A DNA stretch of 51,061 nucleotides from Sedimenticola sp. (GTDB lineage: Bacteria; Pseudomonadota; Gammaproteobacteria; Chromatiales; Chromatiaceae), in assembly GCA_027030425.1 (NCBI GenBank), contig JALVEW010000270.1, forward strand, positions 1 to 51,061, in the 5' to 3' direction. Numbering within the stretch: position 1 is the stretch's first letter; each line of letters opens with the position of its first letter. Under the pieces are notes generated by a model, which was not told the DNA's origin, searched no databases, and saw only the letters and a program-made list of their open reading frames with translations. The translations under genes were made by a program, and so were the position numbers. Below are positions 9,223-17,508 of the stretch, in pieces.

Positions 9223-10266
9223 ATGAATGCTTCGGCGGGCGCCTACGCGGAACTCCAGGCGCGTCTGAAAGTAACGCCGGCCACTTGGCTGATTACCGGG
9301 GTGGCGGGCTTCATTGGTTCCAATCTTCTGGAAACCCTGCTCAAGCTGGATCAGAAAGTGGTGGGGCTGGACAATTTTTCCACGGGCTTTCAGCACAATC
9401 TGGATGAGGTGCAGTCCTTGGTGACACCGGATCAGTGGGGGAATTTCACCTTTATTCAGGGAGATATCCGCCATCCTGAAGACTGCGCCAAGGCCTGTTC
9501 CGGCGTGGATTATGTGTTGCACGAAGCCGCGCTGGGATCCGTGCCGCGTTCCGTGGAAGATCCGGCATTGACCAACGAGAACAACATCACGGGTTTTCTC
9601 AACATGCTCATCGCAGCGCGGGATGCGGGGGTGAAGCGTTTCGTCTATGCCGCTTCCAGTTCCACCTACGGGGATCATCCCGGCCTGCCCAAGGTCGAGG
9701 ATCGCATCGGCAATCCGCTTTCGCCCTATGCCGTGACCAAACTGGTGAACGAGCTTTACGCGCAGGTGTTTGCCCGCACCTACGAGTTCAAAACCATCGG
9801 GCTGCGCTATTTCAATATTTTTGGCCGGCGCCAGGATCCCGACGGCGCCTATGCAGCGGTGATCCCAAAGTGGTTCGCGGCCCTCATCAAGGGGGAGACC
9901 CTGTACATCAACGGTGATGGCAGTACCAGCCGGGATTTCTGCTACATCGACAACTGCGTGCAGGCCAATCTGCTCGCGGCAACCACGGACGACGAGGCGG
10001 CGCTGGATCAGGTGTACAACGTGGCCTATGGCGAGCGGACATCGCTGAACGAATTGTTCGGGCTGATTCGCGATCGCGTCTCCCCGGCATATCCCGCCGC
10101 GGCTGAAGTGGAGCCAGTGTACCGGGATTTTCGCGTGGGGGACGTGCTGCATTCCCTGGCCGATATCGGCAAGGCCAGGGAGTTGCTGGGTTACGCGCCC
10201 GGGTACTCCATTACCCGGGGTCTGGACGAGGCCGCTGGCTGGTACCTGGAACACCTGGCCGGCTGA
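9223..10266 (+). CDS. tviC: UDP-N-acetylhexosamine(uronate) C4 epimerase (TviC/WbpP type)
   Basis: A 347-residue SDR-superfamily epimerase that interconverts gluco- and galacto-configured UDP-sugars. The NAD-binding motif [13 protein letters not shown] follows a short N-terminal helix ([15 protein letters not shown]) typical of WbpP/TviC, and the catalytic Tyr169-X3-Lys173 lies in SPYAVTK. It starts two bases after tviB and is surely co-transcribed. Together the pair should make UDP-GalNAcA from UDP-GlcNAc, by oxidation then epimerisation (Vi route) or the reverse (WbpP/WbpO route). A longer frame reaching back into tviB is ignored because similarity begins at the MNASAG start. Confidence 0.93.
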   Translation: MNASAGAYAELQARLKVTPATWLITGVAGFIGSNLLETLLKLDQKVVGLDNFSTGFQHNLDEVQSLVTPDQWGNFTFIQGDIRHPEDCAKACSGVDYVLHEAALGSVPRSVEDPALTNENNITGFLNMLIAARDAGVKRFVYAASSSTYGDHPGLPKVEDRIGNPLSPYAVTKLVNELYAQVFARTYEFKTIGLRYFNIFGRRQDPDGAYAAVIPKWFAALIKGETLYINGDGSTSRDFCYIDNCVQANLLAATTDDEAALDQVYNVAYGERTSLNELFGLIRDRVSPAYPAAAEVEPVYRDFRVGDVLHSLADIGKARELLGYAPGYSITRGLDEAAGWYLEHLAG

Positions 10267-10289
10267 CCGGTTTTGCCCCGTTAAACCGG
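10267..10289. terminator. Stem-loop between convergent genes
   Basis: CCGGTTT (10267-10273) pairs with AAACCGG (10283-10289) across a nine-base loop, just after the tviC stop and before the convergent deacetylase stop. There is no long T-run, so it may be a weak bidirectional terminator. Confidence 0.4.
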
Positions 10290-10292
10290 CGC

Positions 10293-11096
10293 TCAGCGGC
10301 GAGCGGCCAGTTTCTGGTAGAGACGGTGGTAGCGCTCGTTGCCCAGCAGTTTCTGCAACCCTTTCTTGGCCAGCTGCAGGCTACGTTTTCTGGCCGCGTA
10401 GCGGCGGTCACCCGTGACCATGGCGGTGAATTCGGACAGGCTCATGTTGTGCCTGATGGCATAGCGGCCGATGAGCAAGGGAGAGCGGTCGAACAGGGGG
10501 GCGCGAACTTCCGAAGTGAACAGGCTCCGGTAGCCCAGGTCTTGCGCCAGGCTCAGCACGGCTGCATTGTATCTTCCCCCCGGAAAGGACATGGTGGTGC
10601 AGGGCGTGCCCGTGCAGGATTCGATCTGTTCCCTGGATACCTGCAGTTCCCGTCTTGCTTCGTCCTGGTCCAGTTCATCCAGAAAGCGATGGCTGGCGCC
10701 ATGTCCACCGATGACATGGCCGGCATCATGCAGCTCCTTTACTTCCCCCCAGTTCAGGAAATGTTTGTCGATGCCGATCTTGTCGGTGCTCAGGAACATG
10801 AAGGCTGTTAACCCGTGTTCCGCAAGAATGGGCAGGGCATGGCGATGGAAGCTTTGGTGTCCGTCGTCGAAGGTAAGCACCACGGCATGCCGTTGGTGCA
10901 GGCTCTGGCGGGGATTTCCTTCGGTCTTTCGGGCGGAAAGCACGGGAATGCCCCTGTCCGCCAGCAGTTGAAGCTGTTGCTGAAACTGATGGGTGGACAG
11001 GCTGTAGGGCCTGTCGTCGGGATGCAGCTCCAAGTACTCACCTTCTCCTTCGTAGAGGCAGTGGTACATGAGGCAGATGCTGTGATCGGATATCAT
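10293..11096 (-). CDS. NodB-family polysaccharide deacetylase
   Basis: A 267-residue carbohydrate esterase 4 (NodB homology) protein, predicted to remove N- or O-acetyl groups from sugars. Motif 1 is TFDDGH (75-80), motif 2 GGHGASH (130-136, metal-binding histidines) and motif 3 FPGGRYN (171-177). There is no signal peptide, so it may act on a cytosolic or lipid-linked intermediate, as in exosortase-type EPS loci that carry similar proteins. A purine-rich AGGAC precedes the ATG. It lies alone on the - strand between two + strand blocks. Confidence 0.85.
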   Translation of the reverse strand: MISDHSICLMYHCLYEGEGEYLELHPDDRPYSLSTHQFQQQLQLLADRGIPVLSARKTEGNPRQSLHQRHAVVLTFDDGHQSFHRHALPILAEHGLTAFMFLSTDKIGIDKHFLNWGEVKELHDAGHVIGGHGASHRFLDELDQDEARRELQVSREQIESCTGTPCTTMSFPGGRYNAAVLSLAQDLGYRSLFTSEVRAPLFDRSPLLIGRYAIRHNMSLSEFTAMVTGDRRYAARKRSLQLAKKGLQKLLGNERYHRLYQKLAARR

Positions 11097-11294
11097 GGCG
11101 TCCTGTCCGTGGTGGCTGGAAGATCATGGTATATCAAGCTTGCATGGGGGAACAACGCGGGGCGTCTGCTCCAGCCAGCGTTATTGGGGGATTGACGATG
11201 ATCCAGCGTCTGGATGGCATGATGCCGGGAACGGCGGATTTGCCGTTGTCAGGACCATCGGCCTGGTGTAACGTCATGACAGAAGGAGGCCAGC

Positions 11295-12167
11295 ATGAGG
11301 TATGGAAGATTATCGATTGCCCTAATTGTCCTGGGAGCCATTTATCTGGTTCTCGGCGCCTGTGGGGACGACAGCATGAAACAGGAAGCCATTCCCCTGC
11401 CAGCCCTTTCACCGGAACAGATCAATGCGCTTTCGGGCAAGACTTTCTATTTTGCTCATCAGTCTGTTGGATACAACATCATCGATGGGGTGGAAAAGGT
11501 GTTGGCCCGCATGGGCCTGCCCGGGTTGTTTTCCGTAAAGGAACTCAAGGCAGGTGAACCGGTGCCTTCCGCGGGGCTGCTGCATTCCACGATTGGGAGC
11601 AATGGCGATCCGGGCAGCAAGATGAAGGAATTCCAGGCCTTCCTGGAGAACCGGCTGGGAGATAGGCGCCCGGACATGGCCATGCTGAAATTTTGCTATG
11701 TGGATATCGGCAAGGAGACGGATGTGCCAGCGCTGGTGGATGAATATGCCGGCACTATGTCCAGGTTGCAGGCGGAATTTCCCCAGACCGTGTTTTTGTA
11801 TTCCACCGTTCCCCTGCGGGTATTCGACAGCAGCCTGAAGGCAAGGTTGAAACGACTGCTGGGGATGGAGGTATGGGGGGATCAGGCCAATATCAAGCGA
11901 AACGAATACAATGCCATGATCCGCGAAAAATATGCCGCCACCGGACACCTGGCGGATGTGGCCGACTGGGAGTCACGTTTCCCGGATGGCAGGGAATATC
12001 GGGTGAAGGTGCTGGGTGGCGAGTATGCTGCGCTCATTCCGGCTTATACTGATGATGGCAAGCACCTGAATGCCTATGGGCAAGAGGTTGTTGCCGGGCG
12101 TCTGCTGGCGTTTCTTGCGCGGCTGGTAACGGAACAGCCGGGCGGTGATGTGGTAGGGAAGAACTGA
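11295..12167 (+). CDS. SGNH-hydrolase-like lipoprotein
   Basis: A 290-residue predicted lipoprotein: the leader MRYGRLSIALIVLGAIYLVL is followed by GAC with the lipidated Cys23; position +2 is Gly, so outer-membrane sorting is likely. The core starts with KTFYFAHQSVGYNIIDG and ends with a DDGKHLNAYG block, matching the Asp-x-x-His motif of SGNH/GDSL esterases, so an O-acyl esterase or transferase role is plausible. A canonical Gly-Asp-Ser nucleophile motif is not obvious, so activity is uncertain. A strong Shine-Dalgarno (AGGAGG) fixes the start. It opens a six-gene + strand block running to 17439. Confidence 0.7.
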   Translation: MRYGRLSIALIVLGAIYLVLGACGDDSMKQEAIPLPALSPEQINALSGKTFYFAHQSVGYNIIDGVEKVLARMGLPGLFSVKELKAGEPVPSAGLLHSTIGSNGDPGSKMKEFQAFLENRLGDRRPDMAMLKFCYVDIGKETDVPALVDEYAGTMSRLQAEFPQTVFLYSTVPLRVFDSSLKARLKRLLGMEVWGDQANIKRNEYNAMIREKYAATGHLADVADWESRFPDGREYRVKVLGGEYAALIPAYTDDGKHLNAYGQEVVAGRLLAFLARLVTEQPGGDVVGKN

Positions 12168-12190
12168 GGAAGCCAGCACTGCCGGCTGTC

Positions 12191-13294
12191 ATGCCAGGCC
12201 AGTCCCGGTTTCCCGGGAAACCTTCGGGGGGGAAGGTGGGATTCAAGATCATATTGGCAAACCAGGATGATCCGGAACATGTCCGGGCCATTCGCCGTCT
12301 GTGGGATGACAATCTGCGTTTCGTCGCGGAAGGCCGCTATGAGTGGCTGTACCAGGACAATCCCGCCGGGGACACTCTGACCTGCCTGGCCGTCCATGAG
12401 GAAAAGAACGAGATTGTCGGGACGGCTTCGGCCATGCGTCGCGACTTTCATTTCGATGGAGAAATCTGCCGCGCGGGCATTGCCATCGATTTTGCTATCG
12501 ATGCCGATTACCGGGTGTTTGGCCCGGCCCTGTCATTGCAGCGCACCCTGGTCGAAAAGGCCTGGGAACAGGGGCTGGACTTGATGCTGGGGTTTCCCAA
12601 TCTTGCGGCCCAGGGTGTCATCAAGCGCTTGGGTTACCGGCAGATCGGCAGCGGCGTGCGCTTCTCCCGCCTGATTCGCACCCGCGGCAAGTTGAAGGAG
12701 GTGTTTTCCAGGCGACGGATTCCCGCATGGCTGGCAGCTCCCGTTTCCCTGGCGCTGGATACGGGCCTTTACCTGCAGAATCGCCTGGGACCCGTGCCGG
12801 GAGAACCGCGCATTCTGTCGTCCATGGATGAGCTGGAAGGCCAGTGGAGGGCGTTTTGGCAAGCCAATTCCCGCCAGAAGCGGTTTCAGGGTGTGCATGG
12901 CGAGGACTATGTGCGCTGGCGGTATGCGCAATGTCCCTACAAGGACTATCAGCTGTTCGCCCTGCTGGACGGAGAACAGCTGGTGGCTTTCCTGGTATTT
13001 TCCTTCGCTGACGGTATCGTGCTGGTGGATGACTATCGCTTTCGGCATGCCCGGTGGGTCAAGCCCCTGTTCAGGCATTTCTGGTGCAGGATGCGGGGGC
13101 TCGGACATTCGGTAATCAATGTCGGGCTGGTGGCAAGTGGAGAAACGGAAAAACTCATGAAGGAGGCCGGTTTTATCGCCAGACCCTCCCCTCGTTGGGG
13201 AGGTATTCTGTCCAACCCGGAAAAGGGCAGGGATTGGGCCGTGATTCTTGACCAGGGGGACTGGTACATCACCGATGGAGAGATAGATCTGTGA
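12191..13294 (+). CDS. GNAT-like acyltransferase
   Basis: A 367-residue protein that resembles GNAT N-acyltransferases found in polysaccharide loci. The N-terminal half (about 20-160) contains the acetyl-CoA fold segments EIVGTASAMRRDFHF and a long basic helix; the second half (about 215-340) looks like a repeat of the fold, with VRWRYAQCPYKDY and VAFLVFSFADG. The true start may be further in, since there is no good ribosome-binding site before 12191 and the first ten residues are low-complexity. It overlaps the next gene by GTGA. It may acetylate a sugar amine, the counterpart of the neighbouring deacetylases. Confidence 0.7.
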   Translation: MPGQSRFPGKPSGGKVGFKIILANQDDPEHVRAIRRLWDDNLRFVAEGRYEWLYQDNPAGDTLTCLAVHEEKNEIVGTASAMRRDFHFDGEICRAGIAIDFAIDADYRVFGPALSLQRTLVEKAWEQGLDLMLGFPNLAAQGVIKRLGYRQIGSGVRFSRLIRTRGKLKEVFSRRRIPAWLAAPVSLALDTGLYLQNRLGPVPGEPRILSSMDELEGQWRAFWQANSRQKRFQGVHGEDYVRWRYAQCPYKDYQLFALLDGEQLVAFLVFSFADGIVLVDDYRFRHARWVKPLFRHFWCRMRGLGHSVINVGLVASGETEKLMKEAGFIARPSPRWGGILSNPEKGRDWAVILDQGDWYITDGEIDL

Positions 13295-14439
13295 ACGGGC
13301 AAATCACAAGGAAGCCCCGCAGGCTGCTGTTTGTGAACTATTCCCTCGAAATGGGCGGCATAGAAACCCTGTTGCTGGAATTGTCGCGGGCCATGATGGC
13401 CGGTGATCGTTACCGGCCAGGCGTTTGTGTGTTCGAGGTGGGTGGAAAGCTGCAGGGAGAGTTCGAGGCCATCGATGTTCCGGTGCACGTAGTCCGGAAA
13501 CAAAGATCCAGGGACTATCTTCTGCCCTTCAGAATGCGCAGCCTGATTCGCCGGGAAGGCTATGAGCTGGTGCATGCCCACAACCAGGTTTCCTGGCTTT
13601 ATGGCGGCCTGGGAGCCTTGTTTGCGGGGCGTCCCCTGGTCTACACCGAGCACACCTCCCTGGCGAAGTTCCAGACCGCTCAGCAGAAGCACCTGAAGAC
13701 AGCCCTGAGGCTGCTGGGCAAAAGGACTCGCCTGGTGACCACTGTTGCCCGGCATCTCATCCCCTCGCTGGAGCAGGATATCGGCATTCCCACCTCCCAT
13801 ATCCGGAATATTTACAATGGTATAGATCCGGCGCCTTATCAGATACGCATTGACCGAAACCGGAAAATACAGGAGCTTGGCTTGCCTCCGGACAGCAGGA
13901 TCATTGGCATCGTTGCCAGCCTGACGGAGGCCAAGGATCACGCCACCCTGTTACGCGCTTTCGCCCATGTCTTGCAGGAGGTGCCTGATGCGCGGTTGCT
14001 GATCGTTGGTGAAGGACCACTGGAAGCAGGCATGCGCCATCTCGTGGATGAACTGGATATCGGCGGCCATGTGCATTTTCTTGGTGTGCGGCGGGATATT
14101 CCGGAGCTGCTGCAATTGTTTGATGTGTTTACCCTTTCATCGCTCATCGAGGGACTGCCCATTTCCCTGCTGGAGGCCATGGCCAGTGCCTGTCCCGTGG
14201 TCGCCACCCGCATCCCGGGCGTGGATGAACTCGTAAGCGATGACGCAGGAATCCTGGTGCCTCATTCCAGTCCCCGGGAGCAGGCGGCGGCGCTGGTACG
14301 GGTGCTCACGGAAAACAGGCTGGCGGAGCGGCTGGGGCAGGGCGGACGAGACCGTGTCCTGCAGCAGTTCAGCTTCGATGCCATGATTCGCAGTTACCTC
14401 TCCTGTTATGATGATGTTCTCCATGGCACGGATCGCTGA
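13291..14439 (+). CDS. GT4-family glycosyltransferase
   Basis: A 382-residue retaining GT-B glycosyltransferase. The N-terminal domain begins RRLLFVNYSLEMGGIETLLLEL with the glycine-rich GG-IE acceptor loop; the C-terminal domain has the Glycos_transf_1 signatures LLIVGEGPL and EGLPISLLEAMASACPVVA with the E-x7-E motif. It starts with GTG, overlapping the upstream stop (GTGA), and ends ten bases before the GT2 gene. It should add one sugar to the undecaprenyl-linked repeat unit at the inner membrane; donor unknown. Confidence 0.9.
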   Translation: MNGQITRKPRRLLFVNYSLEMGGIETLLLELSRAMMAGDRYRPGVCVFEVGGKLQGEFEAIDVPVHVVRKQRSRDYLLPFRMRSLIRREGYELVHAHNQVSWLYGGLGALFAGRPLVYTEHTSLAKFQTAQQKHLKTALRLLGKRTRLVTTVARHLIPSLEQDIGIPTSHIRNIYNGIDPAPYQIRIDRNRKIQELGLPPDSRIIGIVASLTEAKDHATLLRAFAHVLQEVPDARLLIVGEGPLEAGMRHLVDELDIGGHVHFLGVRRDIPELLQLFDVFTLSSLIEGLPISLLEAMASACPVVATRIPGVDELVSDDAGILVPHSSPREQAAALVRVLTENRLAERLGQGGRDRVLQQFSFDAMIRSYLSCYDDVLHGTDR

Positions 14440-14448
14440 CAGAACCTC

Positions 14449-15570
14449 ATGATATCCGCTTTTTTCGTTTCCCTGATTATTCTGGCCTATACCTATGCAG
14501 GCTACCCTCTGGTCATTGCCCTGCTGGCATGGATGCTTCCCCGGAGATCCCGGGCCGCGGAAGGGGAAGAAATGCCCATGGTTTCTGCCCTGATCCCCGT
14601 GTTCAATGGTGAAGCCTTCATTCAGGAGAAACTGGACAGTCTGCTCACGCAGGACTATCCCTCTGGCAGGCTGGAGATTCTGATCTGCTCTGACTGCAGC
14701 ACTGACCGCACGGATGAGTTGCTGGATGCCTGCGCACGGGAGAATCCCGAAAGGGTGAGGGTATTTCGCATGGACAGGCGCACCGGCAAACCGGCCATTC
14801 TCAACCGGTTGAGAAGAGAGGCCAGGGGTGAGGTTCTGCTGATGACCGACATACGCCAGCCTCTGGACAGAAAATGCCTTGCCCGGCTCGTGGCAGGACT
14901 TGCCGATCCCGTGGTGGGGGTGGCCGGCGGTCAGCTGCTGTTGCGTGGCAAGACGGGGGCGGGGTTGTATTGGAAGTACGAGAACTGGATACGCCTGTCG
15001 GAATCGGCGTTTCGCGGTGTTACCGGCGTGTCCGGTTCACTATACGTGATTGCCGCCGCCGACATGGAGGATCTTCCAGAGGACATCATCCTGGACGACG
15101 TCTGGGTTCCATCCCTGCAGTGGCTGCAGGGACGCAGGGTGATTCTGGTGCCGGAAGCCGTGGCCTGGGATCAGGCCATGCCGGACAGTCGGGAGTTCGC
15201 GCGCAAGATCCGTACCCTCGCGGGGAATTATCAGCTCATCTCCCGCCTTCCGGCACTGTTGCTGCCCTGGAGAAACCCGGTCTGGTTCGAATTCATGTCA
15301 CACAAACTGCTGCGGCTGCTCTGTCCCTGGGCGCTGCTTGTGTTATTGCTGAGCAGCACCTTCCTGAGTTTCGACGCCCGGCAGGCGGATTTGCTGCGGG
15401 TGACGGCAGGCTTGTTGCTGGCAGGCCAGGTGGTTTTCTACCTGTTGTCTTTTCTGGGGGAAAAGGCGGGACGCCTGGGGAAGCTGGCGCGGACTTTCGT
15501 GGTGCTCAATGCGGCAGCTGTCATTGGGCTGTGGCGCCATCTGCGCGGCGCGCAGAAGATTGCCTGGTAG
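14449..15570 (+). CDS. Membrane GT2-family glycosyltransferase
   Basis: A 373-residue inverting GT-A enzyme with one N-terminal membrane segment (about 3-24) and a cluster of hydrophobic segments at 285-350. The catalytic domain contains SALIPVFNGEAFIQEKLDSL, a DCSTDRT nucleotide-binding stretch, TDIRQPLD in the place of the usual D-x-D and the late ILDDVW acidic pair; RKIRTLAGNYQL corresponds to the acceptor-side R-x-R-T-x-x-G motif of BcsA/HAS-like enzymes. It may be processive or a single-addition enzyme. It is co-directional and tightly packed with its neighbours. Confidence 0.87.
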   Translation: MISAFFVSLIILAYTYAGYPLVIALLAWMLPRRSRAAEGEEMPMVSALIPVFNGEAFIQEKLDSLLTQDYPSGRLEILICSDCSTDRTDELLDACARENPERVRVFRMDRRTGKPAILNRLRREARGEVLLMTDIRQPLDRKCLARLVAGLADPVVGVAGGQLLLRGKTGAGLYWKYENWIRLSESAFRGVTGVSGSLYVIAAADMEDLPEDIILDDVWVPSLQWLQGRRVILVPEAVAWDQAMPDSREFARKIRTLAGNYQLISRLPALLLPWRNPVWFEFMSHKLLRLLCPWALLVLLLSSTFLSFDARQADLLRVTAGLLLAGQVVFYLLSFLGEKAGRLGKLARTFVVLNAAAVIGLWRHLRGAQKIAW

Positions 15571-15577
15571 TCGAGAC

Positions 15578-16216
15578 ATGGGCATAGGACGTCAGATCAA
15601 ACATTTCACCAGCCTTGTGGTGCCCCGGTGGCTGCTGTTTCGTGGCAGGATGGCGGGCAGGAAGGTCGCTCTCAGTTTCGATGACGGACCCCACCAGGAA
15701 CATTCGCCGCGTATTCTCGATGTCCTTGGCCAGGCCGGTGTGAAGGCCACATTCTTCGTTGTCGGGGAGGAGGCGGAAAAGTATCCGGCGCTGGTGAGGC
15801 GCATGCTGGAGGAGGGTCACGAGGTGGCGAACCACAGTTACGGTCATTATGCACTGCTCGATGCCAGCCCGGCGGACTACCTGGCGGATGTCCTGCATTG
15901 CCAGAAGGTGCTGGAGGATATCTGCGGATGCGACCTGGAAAAGAGCTTTCGTCCGCCCTATGGAAGTATTCCACCGCTGGTGTTCCTGAAGCTTATTCGC
16001 CTTGGGTTCCGTACGGTCTTCTGGTCTGTGGACAGTGATGACTCGCGCGTGGAGGAGGCGGGGCAGCTGGTGGAGCGTTTCTCCCGCAAACCCCTGGTAT
16101 CCGGCGACGTGGTGCTTTTGCACGAGGATTACCGGCATACCCTGGAGGCCCTGCCTGTCCTGATGGATACGGTCAGGCAGAAAGGCTTTGATTTGGTCAG
16201 GTGTCAGGACTTGTAG
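15578..16216 (+). CDS. NodB-family polysaccharide deacetylase
   Basis: A compact 212-residue CE4 deacetylase with a complete set of motifs: SFDDGP (33-38), HEVANHSYGH (81-90), RPPYGS (125-130) and the LLH of motif 5 (180-182). Residues for divalent-metal binding and catalysis are intact, so it should be active. It lacks a cleavable signal peptide; a mildly hydrophobic N-terminus (9-22) could anchor it. The start at 15578 is eight bases after the GT2 stop; an upstream extension would run into that gene. It probably removes N-acetyl groups from the growing or lipid-linked glycan. Confidence 0.92.
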   Translation: MGIGRQIKHFTSLVVPRWLLFRGRMAGRKVALSFDDGPHQEHSPRILDVLGQAGVKATFFVVGEEAEKYPALVRRMLEEGHEVANHSYGHYALLDASPADYLADVLHCQKVLEDICGCDLEKSFRPPYGSIPPLVFLKLIRLGFRTVFWSVDSDDSRVEEAGQLVERFSRKPLVSGDVVLLHEDYRHTLEALPVLMDTVRQKGFDLVRCQDL

Positions 16217-16227
16217 GCTTGCACGAA

Positions 16228-17439
16228 ATGGAAATGGATAAACCACGTATTCTCTATCATCATCGCACCCAGGGACGGGGGGGCGAGGGCGTGCATATCC
16301 GGGAAGTGGTAAGCGCCCTGCGCAGGCTGGGCTGCCAGGTAACTTTGCAGGAGGCGCCGGGCGTGGATGTCATGCACGCCACGGAAACCGGGACGGTACC
16401 GGCGCCGGACAAGGGAACCCCCTCCCTGTATTCCCGTTTTTTTCGCTATCTTACCCGGCATGCGCCCCAGTTTGTTTTCGAGGCGGCGGAACTGGCCTAC
16501 AACTTGTGGGTCTGGCGTCATCTTTCCCGGCGAATGAAACGGGAGCAGATCGATGTCTTTTATGAACGCTATGCATTCTTCAGTTTCATTGGCACTTGGC
16601 TGGCCAGGCGGCGGAATATCCCCTCGGTTCTCGAAGTCAACGAGATTGCCGGTATAGAGAGAGCCAGGGGGCAGGCCCTGCCCTGGCTGGCCAGGAAGGT
16701 GGAGGCGGCGGTGTTTCGGCGCGCGGATTGCGTTCTGGTGGTTTCCAGCTTCCTCAAGCAGACCTTGGTGCAGCGGGGCGTGGCCGAGGACAAGATTCAG
16801 GTGATTCCCAATGCCGTGCGTGAAGACGCGCTGGTGGATGGGGGCCAGCCCGGAATGAAGGTTCGCGAGGGCTTGGGCCTACAGGGACGCACGGTGGTGG
16901 GTTTCGTCGGCCAGATCGTGCGCTGGGACAGGCTGGATCTTCTCCTGGACGACATGGCCCGGTTGCAGCCGGAATGGCCGGACCTGCATCTTCTCGTGGT
17001 CGGGCCCTGCCGCTTCATGGACGAACTGCGGGAGCAGGTGATGCGCCTTTCCCTGGAGCATGCGGTCACCCTGACCGGTGCGGTGGAGCGTGCGGAGGTG
17101 GTGGACTACATCGATGCCATGGATATCTGCGTCCTGCCCCATTCCAATCCCTTTGGTTCCCCTATCGTCATGTTCGAATACATGGCCCGGGGCAAGCCGG
17201 TGCTGGCGGTGGATGTCGGTCCGGTGCGGGATGTGATCGAAGATGGCGTCAACGGTTGCCTGTTTCCCGCCGGGGACAGGGCGGCCTTCCGTGAGCGGCT
17301 CTCAGCCTTGCTGGCGGATTCCGTGCAACGGGAAGCTGTTGCTGCCCGCGGATTGAAGGATGTTCGTGAGCGCCATACCTGGATCAGAAATGCCGAACGC
17401 ATCCTTCAAATCATGGATGAACTGGTGGCGGATACATGA
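16228..17439 (+). CDS. GT4-family glycosyltransferase
   Basis: A 403-residue GT-B glycosyltransferase. The N-terminal region reads PRILYHHRTQGRGGEGVHIRE with a glycine-rich loop; the C-terminal domain has VVGFVGQIVRWDRLD, LLVVGPC and FGSPIVMFEYMARGKPVLA, the E-x7-E-like donor site. A GTG at 16201 would start inside the deacetylase gene; the ATG at 16228 or 16234 is preferred because homology begins there. It is the last gene of the + strand block and is followed directly by a strong bidirectional terminator. Confidence 0.88.
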   Translation: MEMDKPRILYHHRTQGRGGEGVHIREVVSALRRLGCQVTLQEAPGVDVMHATETGTVPAPDKGTPSLYSRFFRYLTRHAPQFVFEAAELAYNLWVWRHLSRRMKREQIDVFYERYAFFSFIGTWLARRRNIPSVLEVNEIAGIERARGQALPWLARKVEAAVFRRADCVLVVSSFLKQTLVQRGVAEDKIQVIPNAVREDALVDGGQPGMKVREGLGLQGRTVVGFVGQIVRWDRLDLLLDDMARLQPEWPDLHLLVVGPCRFMDELREQVMRLSLEHAVTLTGAVERAEVVDYIDAMDICVLPHSNPFGSPIVMFEYMARGKPVLAVDVGPVRDVIEDGVNGCLFPAGDRAAFRERLSALLADSVQREAVAARGLKDVRERHTWIRNAERILQIMDELVADT

Positions 17440-17463
17440 AAAAGGCCGCTGACGCGGCCTTTT
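17439..17463. terminator. Bidirectional terminator between convergent blocks
   Basis: GGCCGC (17444-17449), loop TGAC and GCGGCC (17454-17459), flanked by five As on the left and four Ts on the right, so it can work on both strands. It overlaps the GT4 stop codon and lies 45 bases from the convergent heparinase-like stop. Confidence 0.8.
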
Positions 17464-17508
17464 CGTTGATACAGCTCCAGCGTGGCAGGAACAGTTTCTT
17501 TCGGAGGT

